Assembly (NCBI GenBank): GCA_025349905.2
Contig: MU624583.1
Span: 1 to 46,324, forward strand
Reading direction: 5' to 3'
DNA from: Blastocladiella britannica
Lineage: Eukaryota > Blastocladiomycota > Blastocladiomycetes > Blastocladiales > Blastocladiaceae
DNA: 46,324 nucleotides
The notes beneath the pieces were generated by a model. The model was not told the DNA's origin, did no database searches, and was given only the letters and a program-made list of their open reading frames with translations. This document shows positions 32,043-41,525 of this stretch, in pieces (positions within the stretch are counted from its first letter, which is position 1; the number at the start of each line of letters is the position of its first letter). Made by a program: the position numbers and the translations under genes.

Positions 32043-32986
32043 ATGCAAACGCAGCACCTCACAGCCACGGGCATCCCCGCCGCGCCGTACACTGGCGCCG
32101 GCCTCCCGGCCAATGTGCCCGAGCACCCCGACTTTCTCCAGCCGCTGCCGTGGACGTACGGCATGCGTCACCGCGCGCAAGAGATTCTCCCCGGCGTGTT
32201 CCTGGGCCCGTTCACACTCGTGCGCAACCGCGAGGCGCTGTCGCACCTAGGCATCACGCACGCGGTAGCGGTCCGTTCCGCGTTCGAGACGTCGTACTTG
32301 AAGACGGTGGGCCACCTGGACGGCATCGAGACGCTGGTGCTGGAGGCTGAGGAGTCACTGGCGCAGAACATCATCACCAAGACGCAGGCGTTCCGCGAGT
32401 TCATTAACCGCGCGCGCGCGTCGCGCATGCACGCGCTGGCGGCCGTGCAGTCGGGCCAAATCGCTCCCTCCCCACTGATGGTGACTGCGGGAACACCCGC
32501 GGCCGCACACTTAGGCATCACCGATGAGGTGGCGGCGCAACTGCAGGCGCTGGGCTACGCGTGGTCGATCTCGGGAGGGACCGACGTGGCGCCCGCGGGG
32601 AACGTGCTGGTGTTTGACATTGACGGCGTCTCCCGCGCTCCGACGTTCCTGATTGCGTACGTCATGGAAACGTACCGGCTCAACTACGCGCAGGCAATGT
32701 ACTATGTTCAGAGTCGGAGGTACTGCGTGTACCCGACCAAGGGGTTCCAGCACCAGCTCTTGGTATTGTTATACCTTTTATTGGTCTTTTTTTTCTTTTG
32801 CACTGACCTCTTTTTATTGGTTTATAGGAACTAGAGCCGATCCTCGCGGCCCGCCAGGACCAGCAGGCGTTTGTCCGATCGGCCGAGCAGGCCATGCAGC
32901 ACAAACGCGGGATGATGGCGCACGACCCAACAGAGTCGGAGATGCGGCCAGCCAAGCGTGCGCGCGAGCACGAGGAAGACGAGTAG
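32043..32986 (+). CDS. STYX-like catalytically dead dual-specificity phosphatase
   Basis: Pseudophosphatase that in animals binds phosphoproteins or F-box proteins without hydrolysis. Exons 32043-32762 and 32828-32986 give 292 aa. The STYX signature is clear: WTYGMRHRAQEILPGVFLGP, HLGITHAVAVRS, and IAYVMETYRLNYAQAMYYVQ followed by RYCVYPTKGFQHQLLELEPIL across the intron. The P-loop reads VFDIDGVSRAP where active phosphatases have HCxxGxSRS. The Cys position holds Asp (Gly in human STYX) and the His is Phe, so catalysis is not expected. A roughly 50-residue insertion (about 120-170, RASRMHALAAVQSGQIAPSP onward) precedes the P-loop strand. The C terminus is basic then acidic (RPAKRAREHEEDE), suggesting nuclear presence. 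Confidence 0.9.
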
Positions 32987-33079
32987 TGGTGTTTGGTTTA
33001 AGGTCCGGACGTGCGTGTACAATTTACTGCCGCTCTTTCTCTCCGCCTGCTTTCGATCTTGTTTTGAGTTTTAAAAAAA

Positions 33080-33934
33080 ATGCAGCCAACAAATATCTCG
33101 ACTGGCCGGCCCAAACGCCGCGTTATCGTGCAACAAGTGCCGCCGGCACCACCCGTAGTGGCCCAGGGCCAAGCACCTCCTCCCCCTTCTCGACGCCGTC
33201 GTCGCCATGGGTCGGACGACGAAAGCAGCAATAGCAGCGATAGTGATGGCGATGGCGACCACGACACCGCGTCATCTTCATCCCCTCGCGCGCCGCGCAA
33301 ATGGATCCGAGTCGTCGACCCGCCAACGGCACTCACGACACCGACGGCCGCCGCCGTCCCAACGACAGATTCCACCACCACCAAAACGATGCAACCGCCA
33401 ACATTGTTCATGTGCACGGCGCCCGGGTGCCCATCCCGCGCGACCCCCTACGCGTCCATGTCCGCAGTGCGCGAGCACTTGCGCGAATGCCACACGTTCG
33501 TCTGCGAAACATCTCGCGCATCCGATAATCGCATGTGTAAAGCGCGGTTCCCGTCGCAGTACTTGCTCGACCTGCACCTGGACGAAGTGCACTCGAGTTT
33601 CTTTTGGGCAAGGGTGGGCCGTGGGGACGACCGGACGGTGTTCAAGTGTCTTGCTGGCGACGACTGCTCGATGGCAGATGGTGGGGGACCGAGCGGGTTT
33701 GCATCGGCCGAGGACCGCAAGCAGCACATGCTGACGGTGCACCGGTGGGGGGCCGATACGTACAAGAGCGTGGCCCGGCACTTGCACCATGGGGCTGGGC
33801 CTGCTGCACCACCAGCATCGCATCTCCCCGAAGAACTAGGGTCCATGATGGTGGATCTCGAGTCGACCATGTCGTCCATGGCGGTCAGTGTCCCGACGAC
33901 CATTTCGTTTGGCCGGCGTCGAGGAGGCCGTTAA
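33080..33934 (+). CDS. C2H2 zinc-finger protein, ZNF511-like
   Basis: Single-exon gene, 284 aa. The N-terminal 110 residues are disordered (Pro/Arg/Ser with an acidic DGDGDHD patch). Three fingers follow in ZNF511-type order: CTAPGCPSRATPY with H..H in REHLRECH; a second with C, C and FPSQYLLDLHLDEVH; and a third, FKCLAGDDCS with DRKQHMLTVH, then RWGADTY. In the second finger the cysteines are ten residues apart (CETSRASDNRMC) instead of two to four, an insertion or a diverged finger. The role of ZNF511 proteins is poorly defined, with nuclear location likely. The stop is 24 bp from the convergent CAF16 stop. Confidence 0.82.
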   Translation: MQPTNISTGRPKRRVIVQQVPPAPPVVAQGQAPPPPSRRRRRHGSDDESSNSSDSDGDGDHDTASSSSPRAPRKWIRVVDPPTALTTPTAAAVPTTDSTTTKTMQPPTLFMCTAPGCPSRATPYASMSAVREHLRECHTFVCETSRASDNRMCKARFPSQYLLDLHLDEVHSSFFWARVGRGDDRTVFKCLAGDDCSMADGGGPSGFASAEDRKQHMLTVHRWGADTYKSVARHLHHGAGPAAPPASHLPEELGSMMVDLESTMSSMAVSVPTTISFGRRRGGR

Positions 33935-33958
33935 AATATAAATAAGTTTACATTGTTT

Positions 33959-35033
33959 TCAGTACGGGTCCGCGCGCGTCCAGTAATCGTAGTACCGGTC
34001 GCCGTTCTTGCGCATATCGTCCTTCAAGTCGTCCCACTTGGTCCGTTCCTTCTTCTCGCCGTCGCCCAAGTTATGCAACTCGCGGTACTTGCGGTCGTCG
34101 CGCAACCACCCCTCCACGATCCGAAGCAGTGGGGAGTCGTACGACGTGGGCAATTTGGCGTCGGCCACCAGCGACGCAAATGGCGTGGTGGACAGAATCT
34201 CGCCGTGCCGCATGCGGGCCACGTGCGTCGGCCAGTCCAGCATCCCGTCAAAGATATGGGTCGCGTAAATGATGGTGGCGCCACGGACCTCGGCCTCGCG
34301 TTGCAAAAAGTTCAAGAGGTCGCGACGGACCAGCACGTCCAAGTCCACGGTGACCTGTATAATTCCCTTATTAGTGTCCGAGTCCGTTTGAACGGATATA
34401 GTGAAGAAAAGTACCTCGTCCATGAGCAAAATGTCAAACGGAGCCAACAGACCCAGCAAGATCTGGACGCGGCGGCGCTGGCCGTCCGAGATCTGGTGCG
34501 TGTGCCAGCTCGGATCCACTTCCAGCAAGTGCAGCAGCACCGCAAGCCGTTCCGGGTGCTGGATCGCATTGTGCGACTCGAGCAGCGTCGACACGGGCAA
34601 GTCGCGCTTGGTGACCGGGTTCTGCACCCATTCGGGGCCGAGGTACGTGATGCCCTGTAACCATATTTTTTTTTGAGATTGGTCACTCTCTTGAATGAAA
34701 TGTGAAGGTGGACACGTACATCGGGCGTGTTAAAGTACGCGTGTTGACCCTTGACCAGCACTTCGTCGCGCACCAGGCGCTTGCCGGCGAGGATTCGGAG
34801 CAGAGTCTTTCGTATTTTTTTTTTCACTTCATTTAGTATTGAGTACACATAAGACTAAAATGAGGAAAACGTACCGTCTTGCCGGCACCGTTAGACCCGA
34901 CCAGCAGGCAGCGCGAGCCCTTGGGAATCGAGAGGCCAAGCTTGTTGAGGATCATCGGGCCGCCATACGTGAACGAGAGCGAAGGGATATGAATGCCCTC
35001 AGTGGCAGCAGAGGCAAGTTCAGCTTGGTTCAT
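33959..35033 (-). CDS. CAF16: CAF16-type soluble ABC ATPase
   Basis: ABC ATPase without membrane domain; the yeast ortholog associates with CCR4-NOT and mediator components. Exons in transcript order: 35033-34875, 34806-34720, 34654-34415, 34354-33959; 293 aa. Walker A is GSNGAGKTTLLRILAG, completed by splicing exon 1 to exon 2. Then come GITYLGPEWVQNPVTKRDLP, the CAF16-type signature ISDGQRRRVQILLGLL, and Walker B FDILLMDEVTVDLDVL completed by the last intron. The H-loop is ATHIFDGM. No transmembrane segment or signal is present. It is divergent from the JMJD4-like gene, with 198 bp between starts. Confidence 0.95.
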
Positions 35034-35231
35034 TTCTTTATATGTATTGAGTGCAAGGTGTCGCGTTATGGAAAGGTTGAAAGAGAAGCGGGAGACGACG
35101 CATTCCGACTTTATTCAACTTGGTCGTGCCGAGCGATGGGTTTGCGGCAAGATCGCGGACGCGTCAGCAATTCTCCATCGCACTCCTCGATTCCTCGATT
35201 CACAGCAACAAAATCACCCGGGTAACTATAA
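35034..35231. promoter_or_regulatory. Divergent promoter region, CAF16 and JMJD4-like gene
   Basis: 198 bp between two start codons on opposite strands, so at least part of the promoter must be shared. The sequence is mixed GC with TTTATTCAACTTGG near 35111 and CTATAAATGCC directly at the JMJD4-like start. No specific factor site is recognised. Confidence 0.5.
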
Positions 35232-36588
35232 ATGCCAACGGCGTCGACGCGTTATACTCTAGACTGGTACACCGCGCGACTTCCATCGCCGCCGCCATCG
35301 ATTCCCGTTCGCGCGCATTTGACCCGGCACGAGTTTCTGCGCGACTATGCCGCTCCCAATCTTCCCGTACTGCTAGCGGCCGAAAACACGCGTCGGTGGC
35401 GTGCCTGTCGCGACTGGGTGGACCCGACGACCGGTGGACCTGACCTGGCGTACTTGGCGCGTCACTTTGGTGAATGTAAGGTCCAGGTCGCGCATTGCGA
35501 CGAGCAGTGGTTCTCGGACCAGCGGCGGGAGGATATGTCGGTGGCCGACTTTTGCGCGCGGTGGGATCAAGAACGTAATGAGGCGACGACAGGGTGGCTC
35601 GGGTACGCCAAGGACTGGCACTTTGTGCGACAGGTGCCGAAGTATAAGGCGTACTCGGTCCCCGACGCGTTTTCGGACGATGTATCTATCTATATAACAC
35701 TCGTACATGTCGGATGGATTGACTTAGGTGTATTCGGGACAGTGGCTCAATCTGTGGTACGACTGCCGGTCCGATTGCAAGGACGACTACCGGTTTGGTA
35801 CGTCCATCCGACCTCGTCCTTGTCGTCGCTCCCATTAACATTGGAAAAAAAGTCTACATGGGCCGCGCCGGCACCTGGACGCCCTTCCACGCCGATGTGA
35901 TGCGCAGCTACTCATGGAGCGCCAACGTCTGTGGCCGAAAGCGATGGTTACTGTTCCCGCCGGGCCAAGAGCACTTGTTCACCGACCAGCACGGAAATGT
36001 GGTGTACTCAGTGGACCACGTGGACGCAGCCAAGTACCCGCGATTCCACGAGGCGATTTCGATCGAGGTCATTCAGGAGCCCGGGCAGGTGCTGTTTGTG
36101 CCGTCCGGGTGGTTTCATCAAGTGTGGAACTTGGTCCGTCTTTCGTTTTCTCTGTACCCGCGCACCTACTCACTTCCAGGAGAGTGTAGGAGGATACCAT
36201 CAGTATCAACCATAACTGGTGCAACCAGCTCAACTTTGATTTCGTGGCCCGGTCGATCACCGACCAGCTGGCGTCGATCCAGGCCGACCTGAGCCACTTG
36301 CGGCCGCTGGGTACCGAGACCGAGTGGCACGAGCACTGCCAGCGGATGCTGTCCGCGTTGGCTGGGATCGATACCAACGGGGTGCGGCAGTGGATTCGTG
36401 TGGTGCGTGCCCACTTGGCCCTGGAAGATGACCGTGGAGATGACATTGATGGGGATCCATCGACGATGCTCCTCGACTTTCCCGACTCAAGCATACCTGC
36501 CGCCGAGGTAGAAACCTGGCTCCGTCAACTCGCGCGTCGGCAGCTCTGCTACGCATCGTCCTCCCTGTTACCCCGCACCACCGAATAA
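35232..36588 (+). CDS. JmjC 2-oxoglutarate dioxygenase, JMJD4-like
   Basis: In animals JMJD4 hydroxylates a lysine of translation termination factor eRF1. Exons 35232-35681, 35728-35797, 35853-36133 and 36190-36588 give 399 aa. Family landmarks are LARHFGECKVQVAHCDEQW, YAKDWHF, WLNLWYDC, DDYRFVYMGRAGTWTPFHAD, SYSWSANVCGRKRWLLFPPG, and VLFVPSGWFHQVWNLEDTIS with INHNW. Iron ligands are His and Asp of FHAD and His of WFHQ. Each intron is fixed by motif continuity, for example EDTISINHNW after a tgtag acceptor. The protein has no signal sequence. A soluble protein hydroxylase is the family expectation; the substrate here is inferred. Confidence 0.92.
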
Positions 36589-36597
36589 GAGAAAAGG

Positions 36598-36624
<27 letters not shown>
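36598..36624. repeat. (AT)n microsatellite at convergent gene ends
   Basis: About 13 AT units fill the 35-bp gap between the JMJD4-like stop (36588) and the acid phosphatase stop (36624). The repeat abuts the phosphatase stop codon, so both 3' UTRs must overlap or extend into the opposite gene. Confidence 0.9.
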
Positions 36625-36628
<4 letters not shown>

Positions 36629-38261
36629 CCCACTTCTTGATCTTGCAATTTTCAATGTGCTGTTTCCGCGTCTCGCCTACCTCAGCCACCAGCGCCCGGA
36701 ACGCCGCAAACGTGCACAGCGACGTGTCGCCCGACGGGTGGTGCGCGATTTTATCGGCGCACGCGGGCAAGTGCTGCGGTTCGTCATTGTACAAAACACG
36801 CACGTAGTGCGATGCGGCCGGATCCCTGTTGGTCGGGTCGGCCTTGACGACGGTGGTGTCTTGGAACGTCTCGAATGCAATCTATACCAGTACCAGGTCA
36901 ACTTTTCTGGCCAAATATAAATATGAGTATTGTACACGTACGTGGGAGGCAAAGTACGGCCACTGCTTGTTCTCGCCCTGCCAAAGATCAAGCGCCGCCA
37001 ATAACGGCACAATGGTCGTGTCGTGTCCCGCATACACGGCCATTTTGGGCGGCACATCGGCCTTGAAATCCGCCATGTGCTGCACGTGCATTGAGAACTC
37101 GGTCGCGGGTAAAGGTGACGGACGCGGCGGCGATGGCGAGACGGCACCGATCGAGGGCGCCGCGGCGGCGGCCATGGGCGGGGTGTCGACCACGTGCTGC
37201 TGCAGCTCGTGGATTTCGGTCACGAACCGGCCAATCATGAGCTTGGGGAACTCCGGGTACATGGAAATGTAGTCGAACCACTGGCGGGTGGACGCGGTGC
37301 GTAAGGTCTCGAATTCGTCCGGGGTGATGTCCACGTCCCAGTTGTGTGCGAGGGCTTTTTCATTACTGTCAGTCAATGTCAATGTGAAAAATGAAAATTG
37401 ACAGTACAGCTCACAAGAACATCAAATGCAGCCACCGCCCCATGCTTGGAATGCAGCAGTGACTGCAGTTTCGGGCTCCATGTCTTGTACTCGTTGGCGA
37501 GCTGCGGGTGCACGATCGCGTCAAACTGCTTGCGCAGCGCCCGGTACCGCGCGCACTCGTAGTCGGCGTAGCTATTGTCGTACCCGACGGGCGACCGCGA
37601 GTAAATGATGAGCGGATCGGACGCGGCCACGGCGCCGGAGCGGGTGGCGGGCGGAAACAGCCCATCAAACAGCGAGTGCAGCGACTCGAGCGTACGCGGG
37701 TAGTCGGTGGACCGCAGGTACACGAGCGACGGGTGCGACAGGTTGGCGGGGAGGAATTTGAGCTTGGTCACGTATCTATAGTAATTTTTTTGTGTTAAGT
37801 GTTCGACTCTATGATCAAGGTTAAAATACGTACAGATCACGCAGCGACGCGCCGATCCCCGCCATAGTGGACCTACCACGATCCGTCAGCTGCCCGTGGT
37901 AGCACGTGGACAGGCTGGGCGCCGCGTGCACGTGGTGCGACGGCACATCCTCGTCCCAGGTGGCCGCGTTGAACAGTGCTTTGCGGTACGTCTGCCGAGC
38001 CCCCGCCGCCCCACCGACTGTCGACTGCAGCTCTAAGAACGACCCGACCAGACAGTCGTTGTGCACCGGCTGCACCAGGTGCTGGATCCAGGGGCTGACG
38101 GGCGTGCGCTCGGCGTGACGGTGCACAAACTGGACCAGGCGCAGGACCAGGTTGGACGGGTAGCGGGCGGCCAGGTCCGCGGGCGACAGGGGCGGAGGCG
38201 CGGCGGCGGTGGTGGCGATGTGTTGCGGGTTGGGCGCGCGTCGCTTATCGTAGTCGGTCAT
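36624..38261 (-). CDS. Histidine acid phosphatase
   Basis: Branch-2 histidine phosphatase hydrolysing phosphomonoesters. Exons in transcript order: 38261-37834, 37775-37408, 37354-36942, 36881-36624; 488 aa. The catalytic N-terminal motif is VHRHAERTP, where RHGxRxP is usual (Gly replaced by Ala). The C-terminal partner motif is AVYAGHDTTIVPLL with catalytic His-Asp. Other family pieces are LTDRGRSTMAGIGASLRDLY, YLRSTDYPRTLESLHSLFDG and YVRVLYNDEPQ. There is no obvious signal peptide, unlike secreted or lysosomal acid phosphatases, so a cytosolic or mitochondrial ACP6-like type is possible. Intron 2 needs a gtactg donor and an aaaaag acceptor to keep frame; this is the least certain junction. 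Confidence 0.88.
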
Positions 38262-38411
38262 CTTTTCTTTTTTTATTTCACCGAGCGTGCGAGAACGAGT
38301 TGGGGCAGGTTGGCCGTGACGATCAGCGAAGGAGAAGCGAAAGCGATCGACACTACTCTTTCCACAGCGGCAACGCCACACACATACGAATCTCGGAAGA
38401 AAGAAAAAAAA
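38262..38411. promoter_or_regulatory. Divergent promoter region, acid phosphatase and BSP-like gene
   Basis: 150 bp between opposite start codons. It contains A/T-rich tracts close to each ATG and a GC-rich middle. No specific site is recognised. Confidence 0.45.
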
Positions 38412-39383
38412 ATGGCCCCCGTACCTCCGCACAACGACCACCCCGCCGCCGCGGAAGAGCTGGTGCTGATCCTGGCCCGTCTCGCCGCCCTCTCCTCCCC
38501 CACGACCATCCCGCGCGCACCCAGCTTTTCCGTCTCGATCCCCGGCTGGGACCACCCGCAAATGGTCAACCTGTTTGCGCGGGTGCCCGACGTGGCCGGT
38601 GCGCTGGGCGCCAGCGTGCGCTTTGTATACGCAGCCCTCTACGGAACTCTGTCGGATGATTTGCCCGTCGCCATGACTGCCGCTGCCGCTGCCGCACCGT
38701 TCCCAGCCCCGACTCGCACCACGACCACTGACCAGTCATTCGCACCCCATCGGCCCACCGCCACCGTCATGCCCGACGCCAGCGGCAACTACCCGCCCGA
38801 ATACCAGGATCAGGACTATCAGCAGCCTCAACCGTGGCACCGTCCGGGAGCCCGCGTGCCGGTCCTGAAAGAGTCGATTTCCATCCACTTCCACGATTTC
38901 GAGGGCATCGCGTACACCACCAATCCGTCTCCGACCACCGCCGAGCTGCACGTGTCGACGCAGTGGCTAAAGGGCATGGCCACACACGCCACCGACCCCG
39001 CGGGCGACCAAGAGTACGTGCGCGGAGTGATGGGCGTCTTTGTGCACGAGGCCGTGCACATGTACCAGGGCAACGGGCACGGGCACGCTCCCGGTGGGTT
39101 GGTGGAGGGCGTTGCCGACTGGGTGCGGCTGCGGTCCGGGCTGGTGCCCCGGCACTGGCGCCGCCGGATCGACTGTAATTGGGACGCCGGGTACGACGCC
39201 ACCGCATACTTCTTGGAGGCGATCGATCGGCGCGTGTGTGCGGCGTTCCCGCAGAAACTGAATGCGACGTTGGTTGGGACGCGGTGGTCGGAGCAGCTGT
39301 TTGCGGACGTTACGGGTGGGATTCCGTTGGCGGTGCTGTGGGACATGTACTGCGAGGATGTGCGCGCCGGAATCAGCGCTTGA
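38412..39383 (+). CDS. Basic secretory protein (BSP)-like metallopeptidase
   Basis: Single-exon gene, 323 aa. The BSP domain occupies about residues 145-320. It contains FVHEAVHMYQGNGHGHAPGG with a zinc-binding HExxH, then LVEGVADWVRLRSGLVPRHW, WDAGYDATAYFLEAID and the C-terminal LWDMYCEDV. This is the gluzincin-like core of plant BSPs and their microbial relatives. Residues 1-140 are an unrelated low-complexity extension (Ala/Pro/Thr-rich). No signal peptide is seen at the chosen start, which is unexpected for a family named for secretion. Enzymatic activity is inferred from the intact motif. Confidence 0.88.
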   Translation: MAPVPPHNDHPAAAEELVLILARLAALSSPTTIPRAPSFSVSIPGWDHPQMVNLFARVPDVAGALGASVRFVYAALYGTLSDDLPVAMTAAAAAAPFPAPTRTTTTDQSFAPHRPTATVMPDASGNYPPEYQDQDYQQPQPWHRPGARVPVLKESISIHFHDFEGIAYTTNPSPTTAELHVSTQWLKGMATHATDPAGDQEYVRGVMGVFVHEAVHMYQGNGHGHAPGGLVEGVADWVRLRSGLVPRHWRRRIDCNWDAGYDATAYFLEAIDRRVCAAFPQKLNATLVGTRWSEQLFADVTGGIPLAVLWDMYCEDVRAGISA

Positions 39384-39419
39384 TTCACATATACATGAAT
39401 ATATTGTTATTTTTTTTTG

Positions 39420-41525
39420 TTACACGACTGCGGGGAACGCGGGAACCGTGGTGCCGTCGTCCATTTGCACCAGAAACATGATCGTTCCATAGCGGGTCTG
39501 TACGTCGCGGACCCACGCGGCGGTACCCATCCCCGGTCGGTGTGACACGACCCTGCCCAAGGCGCGCTGCTCCTCGTGTCCGGCGAGCACCAACGGCCGT
39601 CCGTGGGCAACCCACTGCATCCACCATTCCAGCGCCGGGTACTGGTCTCGGAGATGCAAATGGGTCCGAATCCGTCTCGCCGCCATCGCCCTCAGCTGCG
39701 GCGCACCAAGTCCAAGCACCGCGCGCCACCACTCCAAGGCCTCCACCCGAGTAGGGGTGGAGGTCTCAAATATACGTGCCAGTGAGGCTTGGGACGGACG
39801 CTGCAGCGCCAGCAGCCAGGTCAAGGCGCGGCACGTCGTTGCCCACGGCCACGCCGAGGCGATCGCCGCCTCAACGACCGTTTGGTCCAAGACTGTTGGC
39901 GGAAACCCAGCTGGCAATGGCCAGTCGATCTGCGCCGTCCACCACGCGAGCACATGTCCCTGGCCCTCGGCCAGTGCACAGCCGAGAATCGATCCCCAGT
40001 CGGTCGCACTGAGCCCCACACGCGCCTGCCACCACTGAATGGCGGCCAAGTGGCCGTGGGCGGCCGCAAATTGCACTGAAGCGGTATGCAGTCGGATGTT
40101 GGGGTTGGGGCGGAGGTCAGGACTACAGTACTGATCCCACCACCGCAGCGTGTCGACCCGGCCGTCCGACAGCGCCTGGCCCAAACACATGACCGGATCG
40201 GGCCACTCGAACCCGATCGACTGGCGCCGACTCCATGCCCACTCGAGCACGTCGAGCTGTTGGCTGACGATGCAGTCGTAGGTGTTGGTTGCTGTCCACT
40301 GGAACGACACGCGGCCCTGAGTGTACTTTTTGTACCACCATTCGAGGAACGGGATCGTGGTGCCTTTGCTGGGCGAGGTCAGCGACCATGAGCCGTTCGT
40401 TTCGGACGTCGAGGTGGATTTCCAGTCCAAGACGTGCGGCGGAGTCCCCACCACAAGAAACGGGTGAGAAGGATCGTGACTCGCGTCCCACATCCACTGG
40501 ATCATGGCGAGGTCGGCCGTGTGCACCGCCGCCTGGAGCGCGCCAGCCGGTGCGAATCCGCTCGTGTCAGTAATAGCACGGGGTGCAGCGCAGTACAGCG
40601 CCCACCAGAACTTTGCCACGTCCAAGTGACCGTTGCCAATTGCTTCTTGCGCTGACACGGTCCGAAGCTGCATAAAAGCCGGTGACTGCCAATCAATGTC
40701 GCACAACTCGCGCCACCAGCCCAAGATCGGCAAGTGGCCTCTGCCCGATGCGAGCCGGCACAGCGCGTCCAATTTCCACCGTCGCTGGTGTTCGCGGGCC
40801 CCTACCTGGTCCAGGATCGCTTGGGACCACTGCAGAATATCGAGGTGGCCCTCGGCTGCGGCAGCGTACTGGATAATCATCATGGCCGTGCCGTCGTTGT
40901 CCGCCGGCAATAATGGGTTGGCCGTGTCCAAGAGCGACTTTAGCACCAAGAGGTGCCCGCCGCGGGCCAGCGCCATGAGAATGTCTTGGCGAGGATTGCG
41001 CGGCTCAAGACCGCAAGCGCGACATTGGTCGCGGTACCAGTCCATCACCCACGGCATGTGGCCATGGCGCGCGGCCACGACCAACCAGTCGCCGGGACGA
41101 TCGGCAAGGCCCGTGGTCGCTTCCCCGTTATTATTCAGATCGCCATCAAGGTTGCAAACCCTGGTCCACACGTGGCGCGCCACGGAATCGGGGCCAATGG
41201 TCCGCCAGGCCCAGTCAAGGACAGGCAAGTCGCCGCGGGCGGCGGCATGGCGCATGATAGCGCTCGCATCGCCCAACAGTACTGGAAGTGGTACTAAGTT
41301 AAGTCGGTCTGGACCGTGGCCGTGTCTGACTAGGACGTGTGGAGCCAGTTCGGGGAACCCGCACGAGAGTATCGTGCGCTGAGTCAAAGGGGTGGATCGC
41401 GGGCCGAGGACATGGATGTAGGACTGCGCTTGTGCGAGGGAGAAGCAGTCTGACACTGCCGGTGCAAGGACTTGGTCAATGAGGGTACTGAATAGTATTG
41501 GACTCATTTTGAAAGGGACTTTCAT
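39420..41525 (-). CDS. L-[DE]-W-W repeat protein (ankyrin-like expansion family)
   Basis: Single long exon, 701 aa, or 695 aa if translation starts at the second Met (41507). It consists of about a dozen degenerate repeats of 40 to 55 residues centred on an aliphatic-x-W-x-W/WW core: VLDWAW, ILQWSQ, ILGWWRE, VAKFWWA, MIQWMWD, FLEWWYK, VLEWAWS, TLRWWDQ, AIQWWQA, VLAWWTA, ALEWWRA, ALEWWMQ. Many are preceded by GHL or GRGHLP-type turns, as in ankyrin repeats (QYAAAAEGHLDILQW, FAAAHGHLAAIQWW). I know such WW-containing ankyrin-like proteins as large families in Blastocladiomycota genomes. No enzymatic domain is visible; a protein-binding scaffold is the inference. The lack of introns contrasts with most neighbours. 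Confidence 0.8.
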   Translation of the reverse strand: MKVPFKMSPILFSTLIDQVLAPAVSDCFSLAQAQSYIHVLGPRSTPLTQRTILSCGFPELAPHVLVRHGHGPDRLNLVPLPVLLGDASAIMRHAAARGDLPVLDWAWRTIGPDSVARHVWTRVCNLDGDLNNNGEATTGLADRPGDWLVVAARHGHMPWVMDWYRDQCRACGLEPRNPRQDILMALARGGHLLVLKSLLDTANPLLPADNDGTAMMIIQYAAAAEGHLDILQWSQAILDQVGAREHQRRWKLDALCRLASGRGHLPILGWWRELCDIDWQSPAFMQLRTVSAQEAIGNGHLDVAKFWWALYCAAPRAITDTSGFAPAGALQAAVHTADLAMIQWMWDASHDPSHPFLVVGTPPHVLDWKSTSTSETNGSWSLTSPSKGTTIPFLEWWYKKYTQGRVSFQWTATNTYDCIVSQQLDVLEWAWSRRQSIGFEWPDPVMCLGQALSDGRVDTLRWWDQYCSPDLRPNPNIRLHTASVQFAAAHGHLAAIQWWQARVGLSATDWGSILGCALAEGQGHVLAWWTAQIDWPLPAGFPPTVLDQTVVEAAIASAWPWATTCRALTWLLALQRPSQASLARIFETSTPTRVEALEWWRAVLGLGAPQLRAMAARRIRTHLHLRDQYPALEWWMQWVAHGRPLVLAGHEEQRALGRVVSHRPGMGTAAWVRDVQTRYGTIMFLVQMDDGTTVPAFPAVV

